From: Arthrobacter sp. MYb229
Lineage (GTDB): Bacteria; Actinomycetota; Actinomycetes; Actinomycetales; Micrococcaceae
Assembly: GCF_002975405.1 (NCBI RefSeq)
Contig: NZ_PCPS01000005.1
Span: 124,001 to 188,000, forward strand
DNA length: 64,000 nt
Reading direction: 5' to 3'
Position 1 is the stretch's first letter; each line of letters opens with the position of its first letter. Below the pieces are notes generated by a model. It was not told the DNA's origin. It ran no database searches and saw only the letters and a list, made by a program, of their open reading frames with translations. The translations under genes were made by a program, and so were the position numbers. This document shows, piece by piece, positions 52,938 to 61,177 of this stretch.

Positions 52938-54149
52938 ATGATCAATTTTGTGATCAACGAAAACACCTTCCACAACGAAACTCCCAACGCCATGCATGCC
53001 GATGTAGTGGTCATTGGCGCCGGGATCGTAGGCTTGGCCCATGCCGCCCGCTCGGTCGATGCCGGGCTCTCTGTCCTCGTCATCGATCGTGACCACCAAG
53101 CAGTCGGCGCGTCCGTCCGCAATTTCGGCCACTGCTGCATTACTGCCCAAAGCGGTGAACTTTACGAGCTAGCTCAAGCCGGACGGCCCTTGTGGTTGGA
53201 CTACGCAGATCGCGCAGGTTTCTGGGCCGCCGAGTCCGGAGCACTCGTGGTGGCTACCACCCCGACCGAGCTTCAGGTCCTGCGCGAGCTGTCAGATCGG
53301 CGTGCCCCTGGTCAGATCACTTTGCTCACGGCTTCCCAAGTCGCTCACGAACTGGGGCGCTCCGAAACCCAGGGGCTCCTCGGTGGCGCCATGTTGCGTG
53401 ATGACCTTCGTGTGGATCCCCGAACCACAGTTGCGAAATTGGCAGGGTGGATCGATTCGCTGCCACAGGCTTCGGTACGTTGGAACACTTCGGCGCTCGG
53501 CTTCGGCATCGGAGAGCAGCGCCGCGCTCGAGTCGAGACCAGCCGGGGGCCTATCGAAGCGGATCAGATATTTGTTTGTGTGGGCCACGACGTTGATTAT
53601 TTGTTCCCCGCTCTGGCCGAAGAACACCGGATCAAGCGCTGCGCACTGCAGATGGCAAGTTCCGAAAGCCCTGCAGATCTCAAACTAGAACCAGCGGTGC
53701 TCACCGCAACGTCAATGCTGCGCTATGAAGCGTTCACCGAGGTCCCCTCGGCTCAGAAATTACGCGCCGAGGTGCGCTCCAAGCATCAAAACCTATTGGA
53801 TATTCAAGCAAATGTGATGTTTACCCAGCGGCCGGATGGGACGCTGCTCTTAGGCGACTCTCACGATTACGAATTAACCCATCCGCCTTTTATCCAGGAA
53901 GACATTTCAAACACCCTGCTGAGCGCCATCGAAGCCGTTCTTCACCGCGAACCGCTGAGCATTCTCGAACGCTGGCAGGGAGTCTATGCCTCCAGCGACG
54001 TTGGACCGCTCTTGATTCACAACGTCGCCGAGGCCATCACCGTAGTATCCGTCACCGCCGGTGTCGGTATGACGCTGTCCTTCGGCTTGGCCGACCGCAA
54101 CGTTCGCTCGCTCATTCAGGAGCCCTCGCTGAGCGCCCCATCGAAGTGA
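52938..54149 (+). CDS. FAD-dependent oxidoreductase of the phosphonate-associated (TIGR03364-like) family
   Basis: The 403-residue flavoprotein of the DAO/glycine oxidase fold has an FAD motif VVVIGAGIVGLAHAARSVDAG (about 23), DRDHQAVGASVRNFGHCCI (about 52), IFVCVGHDVDYLF and a C-terminal VSVTAGVGMTLSFGLAD. The VRNFGH segment is typical of the TIGR03364 clade, which occurs next to phosphonate transporters and phosphonatase-like hydrolases. Related enzymes oxidatively deaminate 2-aminoethylphosphonate or its N-methyl or hydroxyl forms to phosphonoacetaldehyde-type products. That fits the PhnX-like hydrolase nearby. Start 52938 has GAAGAAG upstream; an internal ATG at 52992 lacks a site. Confidence 0.88.
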   Translation: MINFVINENTFHNETPNAMHADVVVIGAGIVGLAHAARSVDAGLSVLVIDRDHQAVGASVRNFGHCCITAQSGELYELAQAGRPLWLDYADRAGFWAAESGALVVATTPTELQVLRELSDRRAPGQITLLTASQVAHELGRSETQGLLGGAMLRDDLRVDPRTTVAKLAGWIDSLPQASVRWNTSALGFGIGEQRRARVETSRGPIEADQIFVCVGHDVDYLFPALAEEHRIKRCALQMASSESPADLKLEPAVLTATSMLRYEAFTEVPSAQKLRAEVRSKHQNLLDIQANVMFTQRPDGTLLLGDSHDYELTHPPFIQEDISNTLLSAIEAVLHREPLSILERWQGVYASSDVGPLLIHNVAEAITVVSVTAGVGMTLSFGLADRNVRSLIQEPSLSAPSK

Positions 54150-54184
54150 CACAAAGTTACCCATTTCTTTCTTCAGGAGTAATC

Positions 54185-55105
54185 ATGAAACTTTCACGCA
54201 CCGTCGCAGTGGCGGCATCTGCCATAGGGCTCGTAGCGTTGTCGGCCTGCGGTAGCCCGCAGACCCAATCGGAGGCGGTAACTGACGTCCCGGCATTTTG
54301 CGCCGATGGTCCGCTGATGTTTGGCATAGAACCGTTCGAAGCCCCAGCGAAACTCGAGCCCGCTTATGGGGTCCTGGCAAATGCACTTGAACGTGAGTTG
54401 GGTTGCAAAGTTGAGATGCAGGTAGTCGAAGATTATTCGGCCGAAGTGCTCGCCATGCGCAATGGCAAGCTGGATCTAGGTCAGTTCGGTCCCGTGGGCT
54501 ATGTCTTCGCAAGCGAGCAGGCAGGTGCCGAGCCACTGGTATCCTTCGGCACCGCTGAGGGCGAGTTGAGTACCTACACGGCCGGCATCTGGGTTCCCAA
54601 GGACTCGGATATTACCTCCATCGAGCAGCTTCGCGATGCTGATCTGGCCTTGGGCGGTGTGGGTTCCACCTCCGGGGATGTGCTACCCCGCTATGCGCTC
54701 AAGACCGCGGGCGTTGCCGAATCCGAGCTGAATCTGAACTATGCCGGAGGCCACCCCGAGTCATTGCTCGCGCTGACCAACGGCACTGTTGACGCCGCCC
54801 AGATTAACTCGCAGACCCTGGCCGTGGCAAAGGCTGAGGGAACCTTCGACCCTGCGGACTACCGCGAGATCTGGACCTCTGAACCAATCCCCAATGACCC
54901 CATCACCATTCGTGCCGATGCCGATCCGGCGCTGAAGGAAGCAGTCAAGACCGCATTGCTTGAATTGCCCGAGGCGGACATCGCCCAGGTAGGTGCATTC
55001 CTTGATGTCACTCCTCCAGGTCCGCTGCTCGAAGTCACCAAGGATACCTATCAGCCATTATTTGATCTTGCCGCCGAAATGGGCCTAACCGAGAAGGACC
55101 TCTAA
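54185..55105 (+). CDS. phnD: Phosphonate ABC transporter substrate-binding lipoprotein (PhnD)
   Basis: The protein is 306 residues from ATG 54185, where AGGAG is well placed; the longer frame overlaps the previous gene. The signal ends in LVALSAC (lipoprotein cysteine about 21). The mature protein follows the phosphonate/phosphite-binding family: LMFGIEPFEAPAKLEPAYGVLANALERELGCKVEMQVVEDYSAEVLAMRNGKLDLGQFGPVGYV, split over residues about 45-105. Then come DADLALGGVGSTSGDVLPRYAL and AGGHPESLLALTNGTVDAAQINS. It is the extracellular receptor for PhnCE. Confidence 0.93.
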   Translation: MKLSRTVAVAASAIGLVALSACGSPQTQSEAVTDVPAFCADGPLMFGIEPFEAPAKLEPAYGVLANALERELGCKVEMQVVEDYSAEVLAMRNGKLDLGQFGPVGYVFASEQAGAEPLVSFGTAEGELSTYTAGIWVPKDSDITSIEQLRDADLALGGVGSTSGDVLPRYALKTAGVAESELNLNYAGGHPESLLALTNGTVDAAQINSQTLAVAKAEGTFDPADYREIWTSEPIPNDPITIRADADPALKEAVKTALLELPEADIAQVGAFLDVTPPGPLLEVTKDTYQPLFDLAAEMGLTEKDL

Positions 55106-55897
55106 GTGCGCGATTCAGTTCCTGCCCCACCCTCAACTCCCGCTCGAGCGCTAACAGTTACCGGTCTGGCAAAGTCATTCAATGACCGCAAAGTGCTAGA
55201 CCAAGTGAACTTCCATGTGAACCGCGGAGAGCTGGTTGCCTTCCTCGGGGCCAACGGATCTGGTAAGTCGACCACGCTTAAATGTGTTGCCGGATTATCC
55301 GCACCGGATTCCGGAATCGTTGAGCTTGAGGGAACCGATCTGGCAACGCTCCATGGCCGGGCCCTGATCGAGTCGCGCAGTAGGGCCGCCATGGTTTTCC
55401 AGAAAATTCATCTGGTGCCACGCCGCACGGCGCTGGAAAATGTTTGCGCTGGAGGTTTGGCACGCGTCTCCGGATTAGCTTCGATCACTCCGGTTTTCTT
55501 CTCTCGTCAATTACGTGAAGAAGCCATGGCTAGTCTTGATCGGGTGGGGATGGCAGACCGTGCCTTGGATAAAGTCGGACGCCTTTCGGGAGGGCAGCAG
55601 CAACGTGTAGCCGTGGCCCGAGCACTCTGCCAGCGGGCCTCAGTGTTGTTAGCCGATGAACCGGTATCCGCCCTCGACCCACATGCTGCGGAGAACATCA
55701 TGGAGCTGCTGTCCGAACTCGCCCATCAGGAGAACCTAGCTGTCGCAGCGGTATTGCATCAACCAGATTTGGCACTGCGCCACGCGGATCGCGCTATTGG
55801 CCTGATGCACGGTCGCATTATTTTTGACGGTCCGGCTAGCTCGTTGAACGAACCGGTCCTGGATACGCTCTACTCCCCTGAACGGAGCGCAGCATGA
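55106..55897 (+). CDS. phnC: Phosphonate ABC transporter ATP-binding protein (PhnC)
   Basis: The 263-residue ATPase starts at GTG 55106, right after the phnD stop. Walker A is GANGSGKSTTLKC (about 50), followed by a Q-loop in MVFQKIHLVPRRTALENVCAGGLARVSG. The insertion ARVSGLASITPVFF after it is typical of PhnC. Signature LSGGQQQRVAVARAL (about 158) and Walker B VLLADEPVSALDPHAAENIMELL follow. The stop overlaps phnE by 4 nt. Confidence 0.94.
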   Translation: MRDSVPAPPSTPARALTVTGLAKSFNDRKVLDQVNFHVNRGELVAFLGANGSGKSTTLKCVAGLSAPDSGIVELEGTDLATLHGRALIESRSRAAMVFQKIHLVPRRTALENVCAGGLARVSGLASITPVFFSRQLREEAMASLDRVGMADRALDKVGRLSGGQQQRVAVARALCQRASVLLADEPVSALDPHAAENIMELLSELAHQENLAVAAVLHQPDLALRHADRAIGLMHGRIIFDGPASSLNEPVLDTLYSPERSAA

Positions 55898-56772
55898 GCC
55901 TGCAGATTGAACCTCGAATCGAAAGTCACCCCATGGACGAGTCCAGCTCAGTCATAGCTTCCCGGCCGGCAACGCTCAGCGTGCCACACGACCGGAACCG
56001 AGTACGCAGACGCCTGCTCTGGGGCGCGGCCACTGTCCTCATCGTGATACTGCATCTCTTGGCTATACGTGGCACGGATTTTGACCCGGCAGTACTCGTT
56101 GAGGGTTGGCGGGGCATGGCACGTTTTCTCGGTGATGCCTTCCCGCCGGATCTGAACTGGGAAACCGTCGTGAAGCCAGGGTTGGAGGCCACCCTCGTCA
56201 CGCTATGGATTGGCCTGTTGGGTACCACGTTATCCATTCCTACTGCATTGCTCTTGGCAGTTTTGGCGGCGCGTAGCACTTCCCCACATCCGCTGGCCTA
56301 CCAAATTTCCCGTGCGATTTTGTCGTTCTTCCGGGCGGTACCAGATATCGTCTTTGCGCTGATCTTCGTCACCGCGGTTGGGCTTGGCCCATTTGCCGGG
56401 GTGCTGGCACTGATCTGCCACAATACTGGCGTGATGGGAAAGTTGTGGGCGGAGTCAATGGAAGAAACTGACCATGGTCCGCAAGAGGCCCTCTCCACGA
56501 CCGGTGCATCAAGGTTGCAACAGATAGCGCATGGTTCCCTGCCTCTGGTTGTCCCTCAGTTTATTGGCTTGTTGCTGTACCGCTTCGACGTGAACGTTCG
56601 CTCGTCACTCGTGTTGGGGTTGGTGGGTGCCGGAGGTATTGGCTTGCTCATCAATCAGGCGATCAAGTCTTTCCAGTTCGACACCATGCTCACCCACATC
56701 ATCATCGTTCTGTTGCTTATTATCGTGGTGGACCAGGCCTCAGGGTTTATCCGCCGCAGGCTGGCAGTCTAG
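55894..56772 (+). CDS. phnE: Phosphonate ABC transporter permease (PhnE)
   Basis: The 292-residue membrane protein has an N-terminal cytoplasmic part of about 45 residues, then about six spans. The PhnE-type blocks are KPGLEATLVTLWIGLLGTTLSIPTALLLAVLAARS (about 88), ISRAILSFFRAVPDIVFALIFVTAVGLGPFAGVLALICHNTGVMGKLWAESMEE (about 138) and the EAA loop ALSTTGASRLQQIAHGSLPLVVPQFIGLLLY. It completes PhnDCE. No C-P lyase genes follow, so imported phosphonate must be degraded by the oxidase/hydrolase pair. Confidence 0.94.
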   Translation: MSLQIEPRIESHPMDESSSVIASRPATLSVPHDRNRVRRRLLWGAATVLIVILHLLAIRGTDFDPAVLVEGWRGMARFLGDAFPPDLNWETVVKPGLEATLVTLWIGLLGTTLSIPTALLLAVLAARSTSPHPLAYQISRAILSFFRAVPDIVFALIFVTAVGLGPFAGVLALICHNTGVMGKLWAESMEETDHGPQEALSTTGASRLQQIAHGSLPLVVPQFIGLLLYRFDVNVRSSLVLGLVGAGGIGLLINQAIKSFQFDTMLTHIIIVLLLIIVVDQASGFIRRRLAV

Positions 56773-57131
56773 GACGCCTCGCGGGTTTTCCGCTCGGAGG
56801 ATCCAACCAACTGTTCGCTAAGATTGTCCGGCTCCCGCAGGAGCTGGGCGATCTTTTGCTTTCAATGATCTACTCGCGCCACCAATTCTCAGCCGATTCC
56901 TCAGTGCTCGGCGACAGCAATGAGCAGAACTGCTAGAACCTAAATGGAGCATTGCTTCTTGAAAAGGTTGTCGGCATAACCGCCACATATTTTCCGTACC
57001 GGTCGGTAATTTCTTGTGCCAGTAGCAACGGTTCGGTTAATACCAAAGGCAAGGCAGCGGCAGGAACCTGCAAGAGGTGTGTGCCGCCGCTAAGCCCTCT
57101 GCACAATACGAGTTTATTGAGCTTTCGCAGC
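56773..57131. other. Convergent gap between phnE and the YceI gene
   Basis: About 360 nt with no supported gene. A weak hairpin (GCGGGTTTTCCGC, about 56779-56791) just after phnE may act as terminator. This gap is the rpsO-side edge of the accessory block apart from YceI. Confidence 0.4.
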
Positions 57132-57884
57132 TCAGTGCTGCATGACGTTTAATGAGAACTCGATGAATCCGTCATCTTCTACTGCAACGAATCCCAAGTC
57201 CGGGGCTTCAACACCGAAGTCGGCCCAGTTCACAGGTATCTGGCCGACCAGCTGGGCCTGTCCGTCATTAAAGACGGCCTCCACGTCAGTGGTCACCGCA
57301 ACGGTCTGTCCATTGAGAGTCAGTTCACCAGTCATGTTGAAAGATTGAGCGCCGCCGACATGTGACGCAGACACGTCAACTGGTTCGACAAGGCTGAAGG
57401 TTGCTTCAGGGAACTGCTCGGTATCGATGGCAGTAGTCCGGAAGTACTGGTCGCGTCGGTCGGAGTCAGTTGAGATGGTATCCACTTGCAGGGTGAGATC
57501 CGCTGCGATGAGCTGATCTTCTTGAACTGTGAGAGACCCGGTAATGTCTTCGGTACGCCCAGTGACTGTCACGTCGGCACCGTTGAGAACTTCATCGAGA
57601 CGGTATCCGGCGAAGGAACCCGAACCGACGGACCAAGTTCCAGAGGTGTCCCCGGCACTCGAATCACTGCCAGTTTCCGGCGCACCGTTGGACTGTTCAG
57701 CCGCAGGGGTCTGGGAAAGTGTTGGCACGTCTTCGGCCTGAGCCGAGACGGTGGAGGCATAGATACGACTGCCAATAAAGACGCCCGCAATAATGGCTAC
57801 TGCTGCCAAAGCAATAATCCATACTCGCCGTATCTTTTTGGATTTCTTCTCGACGGACTGGACTGAATCTGTCTGCTCTGTCAT
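57132..57884 (-). CDS. Membrane-anchored YceI-family lipid-binding-like protein
   Basis: The 250-residue protein has a short cytoplasmic basic segment, one membrane span (about 24-42), a Ser/Gly/Glu-rich linker (about 50-82) and a YceI beta-barrel domain (about 83-248). Visible YceI features are GTWSVGSGSFAGYRLDEV, LTLQVDTISTDSDRRDQYFRTTAIDTEQFPEATF and LTLNGQTVAVTTDVEA. YceI proteins bind isoprenoid or other lipophilic ligands in some bacteria. It is anchored facing outward. It is on the same strand as rpsO but starts about 230 nt after it, beyond the rpsO terminator. Confidence 0.9.
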   Translation of the reverse strand: MTEQTDSVQSVEKKSKKIRRVWIIALAAVAIIAGVFIGSRIYASTVSAQAEDVPTLSQTPAAEQSNGAPETGSDSSAGDTSGTWSVGSGSFAGYRLDEVLNGADVTVTGRTEDITGSLTVQEDQLIAADLTLQVDTISTDSDRRDQYFRTTAIDTEQFPEATFSLVEPVDVSASHVGGAQSFNMTGELTLNGQTVAVTTDVEAVFNDGQAQLVGQIPVNWADFGVEAPDLGFVAVEDDGFIEFSLNVMQH

Positions 57885-58061
57885 TGCAACTCTCGATTGA
57901 TCACGCCGTCCTTCGACGACAATTTACTTGACCATTCAATTGTTCCATCGGCAATGTGAGTCGGTGTGGAATCCATAGGACTTCACCAAATATCCACAGC
58001 CGCTAAACAGGGAATCGGTTTTGGAACACCACATCTCAGCTTCAAAGGCGCCAAAAGGAAA

Positions 58062-58093
58062 ATCCCCGCCCCCCCATGAAGGGAAGCGGGGAT
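58062..58093 (-). terminator. Intrinsic terminator of rpsO
   Basis: ATCCCCGC and GCGGGGAT pair with further inner pairing, followed on the minus strand by TTTTCCTTTT, 21 nt after the rpsO stop. Here it ends the transcript, since pnp does not follow. Confidence 0.85.
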
Positions 58094-58113
58094 GTTCACA
58101 CCGAAGCGTGAGA

Positions 58114-58383
58114 CTACTTGCGCAGGCCCAAACGCTCGATCAGCGCACGGTAGCGCTCGATGTTGGTGTTCTTGAGGTAGCCGAGCATACGACGACGGCG
58201 ACCAACCAGAGCCATCAGGCCGCGGCGGGTGTGGTGATCGTGCTTGTGCATCTTCAGGTGCTCGGTCAGGTCCTTGATACGACGGGACATAACGGCAATC
58301 TGAACCTCAGGCGAACCGGTGTCACCCTCGTGGGTGGCGTAAGCCTTGATGATTTCGTTCTTTACTGCGGCATCTAATGCCAT
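58114..58383 (-). CDS. rpsO: 30S ribosomal protein S15
   Basis: The 89-residue protein is full length: [35 protein letters not shown], split over the first 36 residues. [31 protein letters not shown] and the terminal [15 protein letters not shown] follow. It binds the central domain of 16S rRNA. AGGAG precedes the ATG by 8 nt. Usually pnp follows on the same transcript; here a terminator and YceI follow. Confidence 0.98.
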   Translation of the reverse strand: MALDAAVKNEIIKAYATHEGDTGSPEVQIAVMSRRIKDLTEHLKMHKHDHHTRRGLMALVGRRRRMLGYLKNTNIERYRALIERLGLRK

Positions 58384-58487
58384 AACAAACTCCTGGAGTT
58401 GGACCGCGTTTCATTCGGTGTGAGCGTCAGACACTCACGACGGCGTCTCGCAACCGCGGACTGCAGCGAGAACCATCGACAATCATA

Positions 58488-59276
58488 TCACCGACGGACC
58501 CGTCGGCGCGCCCTCCAAGCATGGGTGAGATAGGGCACCTCGACGATTTGTGCCGCTTCAAAGCCCAGATGCTCGCACCAATACCAGATCAGATTCTGCT
58601 CAACTTTGGCTCTGGTTTCTTCCTTGGAGCGCCGGTAGTAGCTGCGCGAACGAGTCAGTTCCAAGATGCCTTGAAGGTCCAGTTCCATCGGCCAATGCCA
58701 GATCCCCGATTCCGGGGTGTCGAATTCTTTGCCTAGCGGTGGCGCAATTTCCGGACGGTGCACGTCCCCGGCATGCATGATGCGAGCCAGTCGATGAACC
58801 CAAGGCACTTCTACGTCCAGTTGGTTCCAAAGCAAAACAAGCGAACCATCGTTGCGCAACAACCTGGCGGCTTCGGCGCTAGCAAGAGGCGGATCAACCC
58901 AGTGCCAGGCTTGGGCATAGGTGATCAAATCCGCACTATTCTCCGGCATCCCGGTCGCTTCTCCGGAGGCACATACCGTATGCACTTGCGGTATGCGCTC
59001 CTTGAGCACGGCTAGCATGTCTTCGGACGGATCCACCGCCCAGACATCTATCCCCGCCCCGAGGAGCTGTTCGGTGAAAATTCCAGACCCGCAACCGATG
59101 TCTATGGCGCGCTCCACGAAATCGCCGGAAACTGTAAATTCCAACGCTTCGCGTGGATACGCCGGACGAATTTTGTCGTAATTCGCGGCCCCAGCCTCAT
59201 ATGCGGAGGCCAGGTCCGCGCGACGCTCGGGTTTCATGGTGAACGCACGGCGAGGCAGTGAAGGAATTTCCGGCAT
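58488..59276 (-). CDS. Class I SAM-dependent methyltransferase
   Basis: The protein is 262 residues from ATG 59276, 4 nt after the ribF stop; an alternative ATG at 59237 lacks a site. The SAM-binding motif is AIDIGCGSGIFTEQLLGAG (about 60), then VWAVDPSEDMLAVLKERIP and LITYAQAWHWVDPPLASAEAARLLRNDGSLVLLWNQLD. The motifs YEAGAANYDKIRPAYP and AWHWVD are frequent in the methyltransf_11 group of actinobacteria and fungi. The substrate is unknown. It is co-directional with ribF and rpsO and sits between them. Confidence 0.88.
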   Translation of the reverse strand: MPEIPSLPRRAFTMKPERRADLASAYEAGAANYDKIRPAYPREALEFTVSGDFVERAIDIGCGSGIFTEQLLGAGIDVWAVDPSEDMLAVLKERIPQVHTVCASGEATGMPENSADLITYAQAWHWVDPPLASAEAARLLRNDGSLVLLWNQLDVEVPWVHRLARIMHAGDVHRPEIAPPLGKEFDTPESGIWHWPMELDLQGILELTRSRSYYRRSKEETRAKVEQNLIWYWCEHLGFEAAQIVEVPYLTHAWRARRRVRR

Positions 59277-59280
59277 GTTC

Positions 59281-60234
59281 CTAGTGGGATTCGGTGGCCA
59301 GCACGCTGCGCGCCTGGACCACATCTTCATTCATCTGCTCGATCAGCGCTTCGATGCCACGGTAGGCCACCATGGGGCGCAGATGAGAGATGAACTCAAC
59401 AACAATTTGCTGGCCATAGAGGTCAAATTCCTCGTAGCCCTCTACGGGGCGATCAATCACGTGGGCCTCGACGACGCGCGCAACACCGTCAAAGGTCGGG
59501 TTCGAACCCACCGAGATGGCCGCAGGCCAGCGCACTTCGGCTTCGTCGATCACCCAGCCGGCATACACGCCATCTGCCGGGATAATACCGGCAGCCTCTG
59601 GCGCCAGGTTTGCTGTGGGGAACCCCAATTCGCGTCCACGGGCTGCCCCGTGGACTACTTCGCCGCGCATCCGGTGCGGACGTCCAAGGATGGCCGCTGC
59701 GGCTTCGACGTTGCCTGCCGCCAGTTCTTCGCGGACCCACGTGGAGGAAAGACGACGCTTATCGCCTACGTCTTCGACACCGATGACATCAAAACCGTAT
59801 TTTGCGCCCAGCTCGCGCATGAAGTCGAAGTCGCCGGAGTTGCCATGGCCGAAGCGGACGTCGTGGCCCACCACCACTGCCACCGCATTGAGCTTCTCTA
59901 CGATGATGGAATGCACGAATTCTTCGGCCGACTGTTCGGCGAATTCGAGGGTGTAGTTGATCATTAAAGTCGCATCCAGGCCAACACTGGCCAAGGTGTC
60001 GATACGATCTTCCAGACCCATGATGAGCTCGGGAGCAGAGTCAGGGCGGTGCACCTGTGCTGGATGTGGGTCAAAGGTGATCGCTACCGATTTAGCCGAG
60101 CGCCTTTTGGCATGCGAGACCGCAGAATCTAGAACTTCACAATGCCCGAGGTGGACGCCGTCGAAGTTACCAATGGTCACGACAGCGGGAGCCATATCCG
60201 TGGGGACTGAGTCCAGGCCCTTCCAATAGTGCAC
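59281..60234 (-). CDS. ribF: Bifunctional riboflavin kinase/FAD synthetase
   Basis: The 317-residue protein starts at GTG 60234 with AGAGGAG upstream. The N-terminal FAD synthetase part (about 1-185) shows VTIGNFDGVHLGHCEVL (about 20), FDPHPAQVHRPDSAPELI and VGHDVRFGHGNSGDFDFMREL. The C-terminal riboflavin kinase part (about 190-310) shows VVHGAARGRELGFPTANL with the G-x-P-T-A-N motif and EFDLYGQQIVVEFISHLRPMVAYRGIEALIEQM. It makes FMN and FAD from riboflavin. It belongs to the conserved truB-ribF-rpsO-pnp order. Confidence 0.97.
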   Translation of the reverse strand: MHYWKGLDSVPTDMAPAVVTIGNFDGVHLGHCEVLDSAVSHAKRRSAKSVAITFDPHPAQVHRPDSAPELIMGLEDRIDTLASVGLDATLMINYTLEFAEQSAEEFVHSIIVEKLNAVAVVVGHDVRFGHGNSGDFDFMRELGAKYGFDVIGVEDVGDKRRLSSTWVREELAAGNVEAAAAILGRPHRMRGEVVHGAARGRELGFPTANLAPEAAGIIPADGVYAGWVIDEAEVRWPAAISVGSNPTFDGVARVVEAHVIDRPVEGYEEFDLYGQQIVVEFISHLRPMVAYRGIEALIEQMNEDVVQARSVLATESH

Positions 60235-60296
60235 TTTGCTCCTCTTGACTCTGCAACGAAAGATAAATAGTTTACCGAGGTAATTCTTGCACGTCT

Positions 60297-60767
60297 TTAG
60301 ACGTGACGCTCATTACGGTTACGGAAGAGCCACCACAAACCAATCAGTGGCAGCACCAGCGGAATATAGCCATAACCCTTGCCGAAGTAGCTCCACACGG
60401 AGTCGTGGCCGAAGTGATCAGGTAGCACGAAGGACAGCAATCCAACCACGAGCACGCCCAGCAATTCGAAGCTCACCGCAAACAGGGAGAGCTTCCAAGC
60501 CCCTGGCTTAGCGGAGGACAGAGTAAAAGTAGCGAGGATATAAACCAGACCTGCAAGCAATGACAAAAGGTAAGCCAGCGGGGCTTCAGAGAAGTCACGA
60601 AAGAAAATCTGGTACAGCGCACGCACTGTGGCCGAAAGCGCTAGCACACCGTAAACGGCGATAATAATGCGGCCCAGTCCGGTGGTTCTTCCCGGACGTG
60701 GCGCTTTGTCAACGCCACGAGCTTGCGCAGCTTGTACGATGCGTGAATTACGTGGTTTCTCGCTCAT
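60297..60767 (-). CDS. Small membrane protein of unknown function
   Basis: The 156-residue protein has a basic N-terminal segment of about 28 residues, then four hydrophobic spans (about 29-50, 60-80, 90-112 and 128-148) and a charged RNRNERHV tail. No family was recognised; the layout resembles small actinobacterial integral membrane proteins encoded beside truB. Its ATG overlaps the stop of the upstream small membrane gene (ATGA), so both are co-translated. Confidence 0.8.
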   Translation of the reverse strand: MSEKPRNSRIVQAAQARGVDKAPRPGRTTGLGRIIIAVYGVLALSATVRALYQIFFRDFSEAPLAYLLSLLAGLVYILATFTLSSAKPGAWKLSLFAVSFELLGVLVVGLLSFVLPDHFGHDSVWSYFGKGYGYIPLVLPLIGLWWLFRNRNERHV

Positions 60768-61141
60768 GCAACAACTCCTACGTGCCAGATTTGCTCCATG
60801 CGGAACAACATAACAAATGTGATGGCTCCCGAAACAGCCAGTACTGTATTTGCCCAGCGGCTCTTATCGCTGACCGCCCAGAAGAACGCTATCGGCGGCA
60901 TGATTGCCGCGGTCAGCAAATAACCCCAGAATTCCCAAGACTCACCGAGAATAGCTTCTCCCCCGGCCTGGCGAATACCCGCAGCTACCGCATAGACAAT
61001 CAGAAAAATCTCGGTTCCTGCTGTTGCGATCAACGCCCAATCATCCGGATAACGCCGGATGATGGTGGCAATGATTCCGAGCAACACGGCGAGCGCACAC
61101 ACGATGGCGCCGGCGATAAAGAAGCCGTTAAGGGCAAACAA
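60764..61141 (-). CDS. Small four-span membrane protein
   Basis: The 125-residue protein starts at TTG 61141 with AAAGG upstream. Four spans are visible (about 4-26, 34-56, 68-88 and 95-115). It is paired with the downstream membrane gene by a 4-nt overlap and follows truB by 36 nt. No function was recognised. The pair may form a complex. Confidence 0.78.
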   Translation of the reverse strand: MFALNGFFIAGAIVCALAVLLGIIATIIRRYPDDWALIATAGTEIFLIVYAVAAGIRQAGGEAILGESWEFWGYLLTAAIMPPIAFFWAVSDKSRWANTVLAVSGAITFVMLFRMEQIWHVGVVA

Positions 61142-61177
61142 GACTGAGCCTTTCTGAAAGTCTCACGAAGAAATGAG

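Noticed and set aside
59495-59515. GGTTCGAACCC resembling a tRNA T-arm
   Set aside because: Lies inside ribF coding sequence and no acceptor or anticodon arms can be formed around it.
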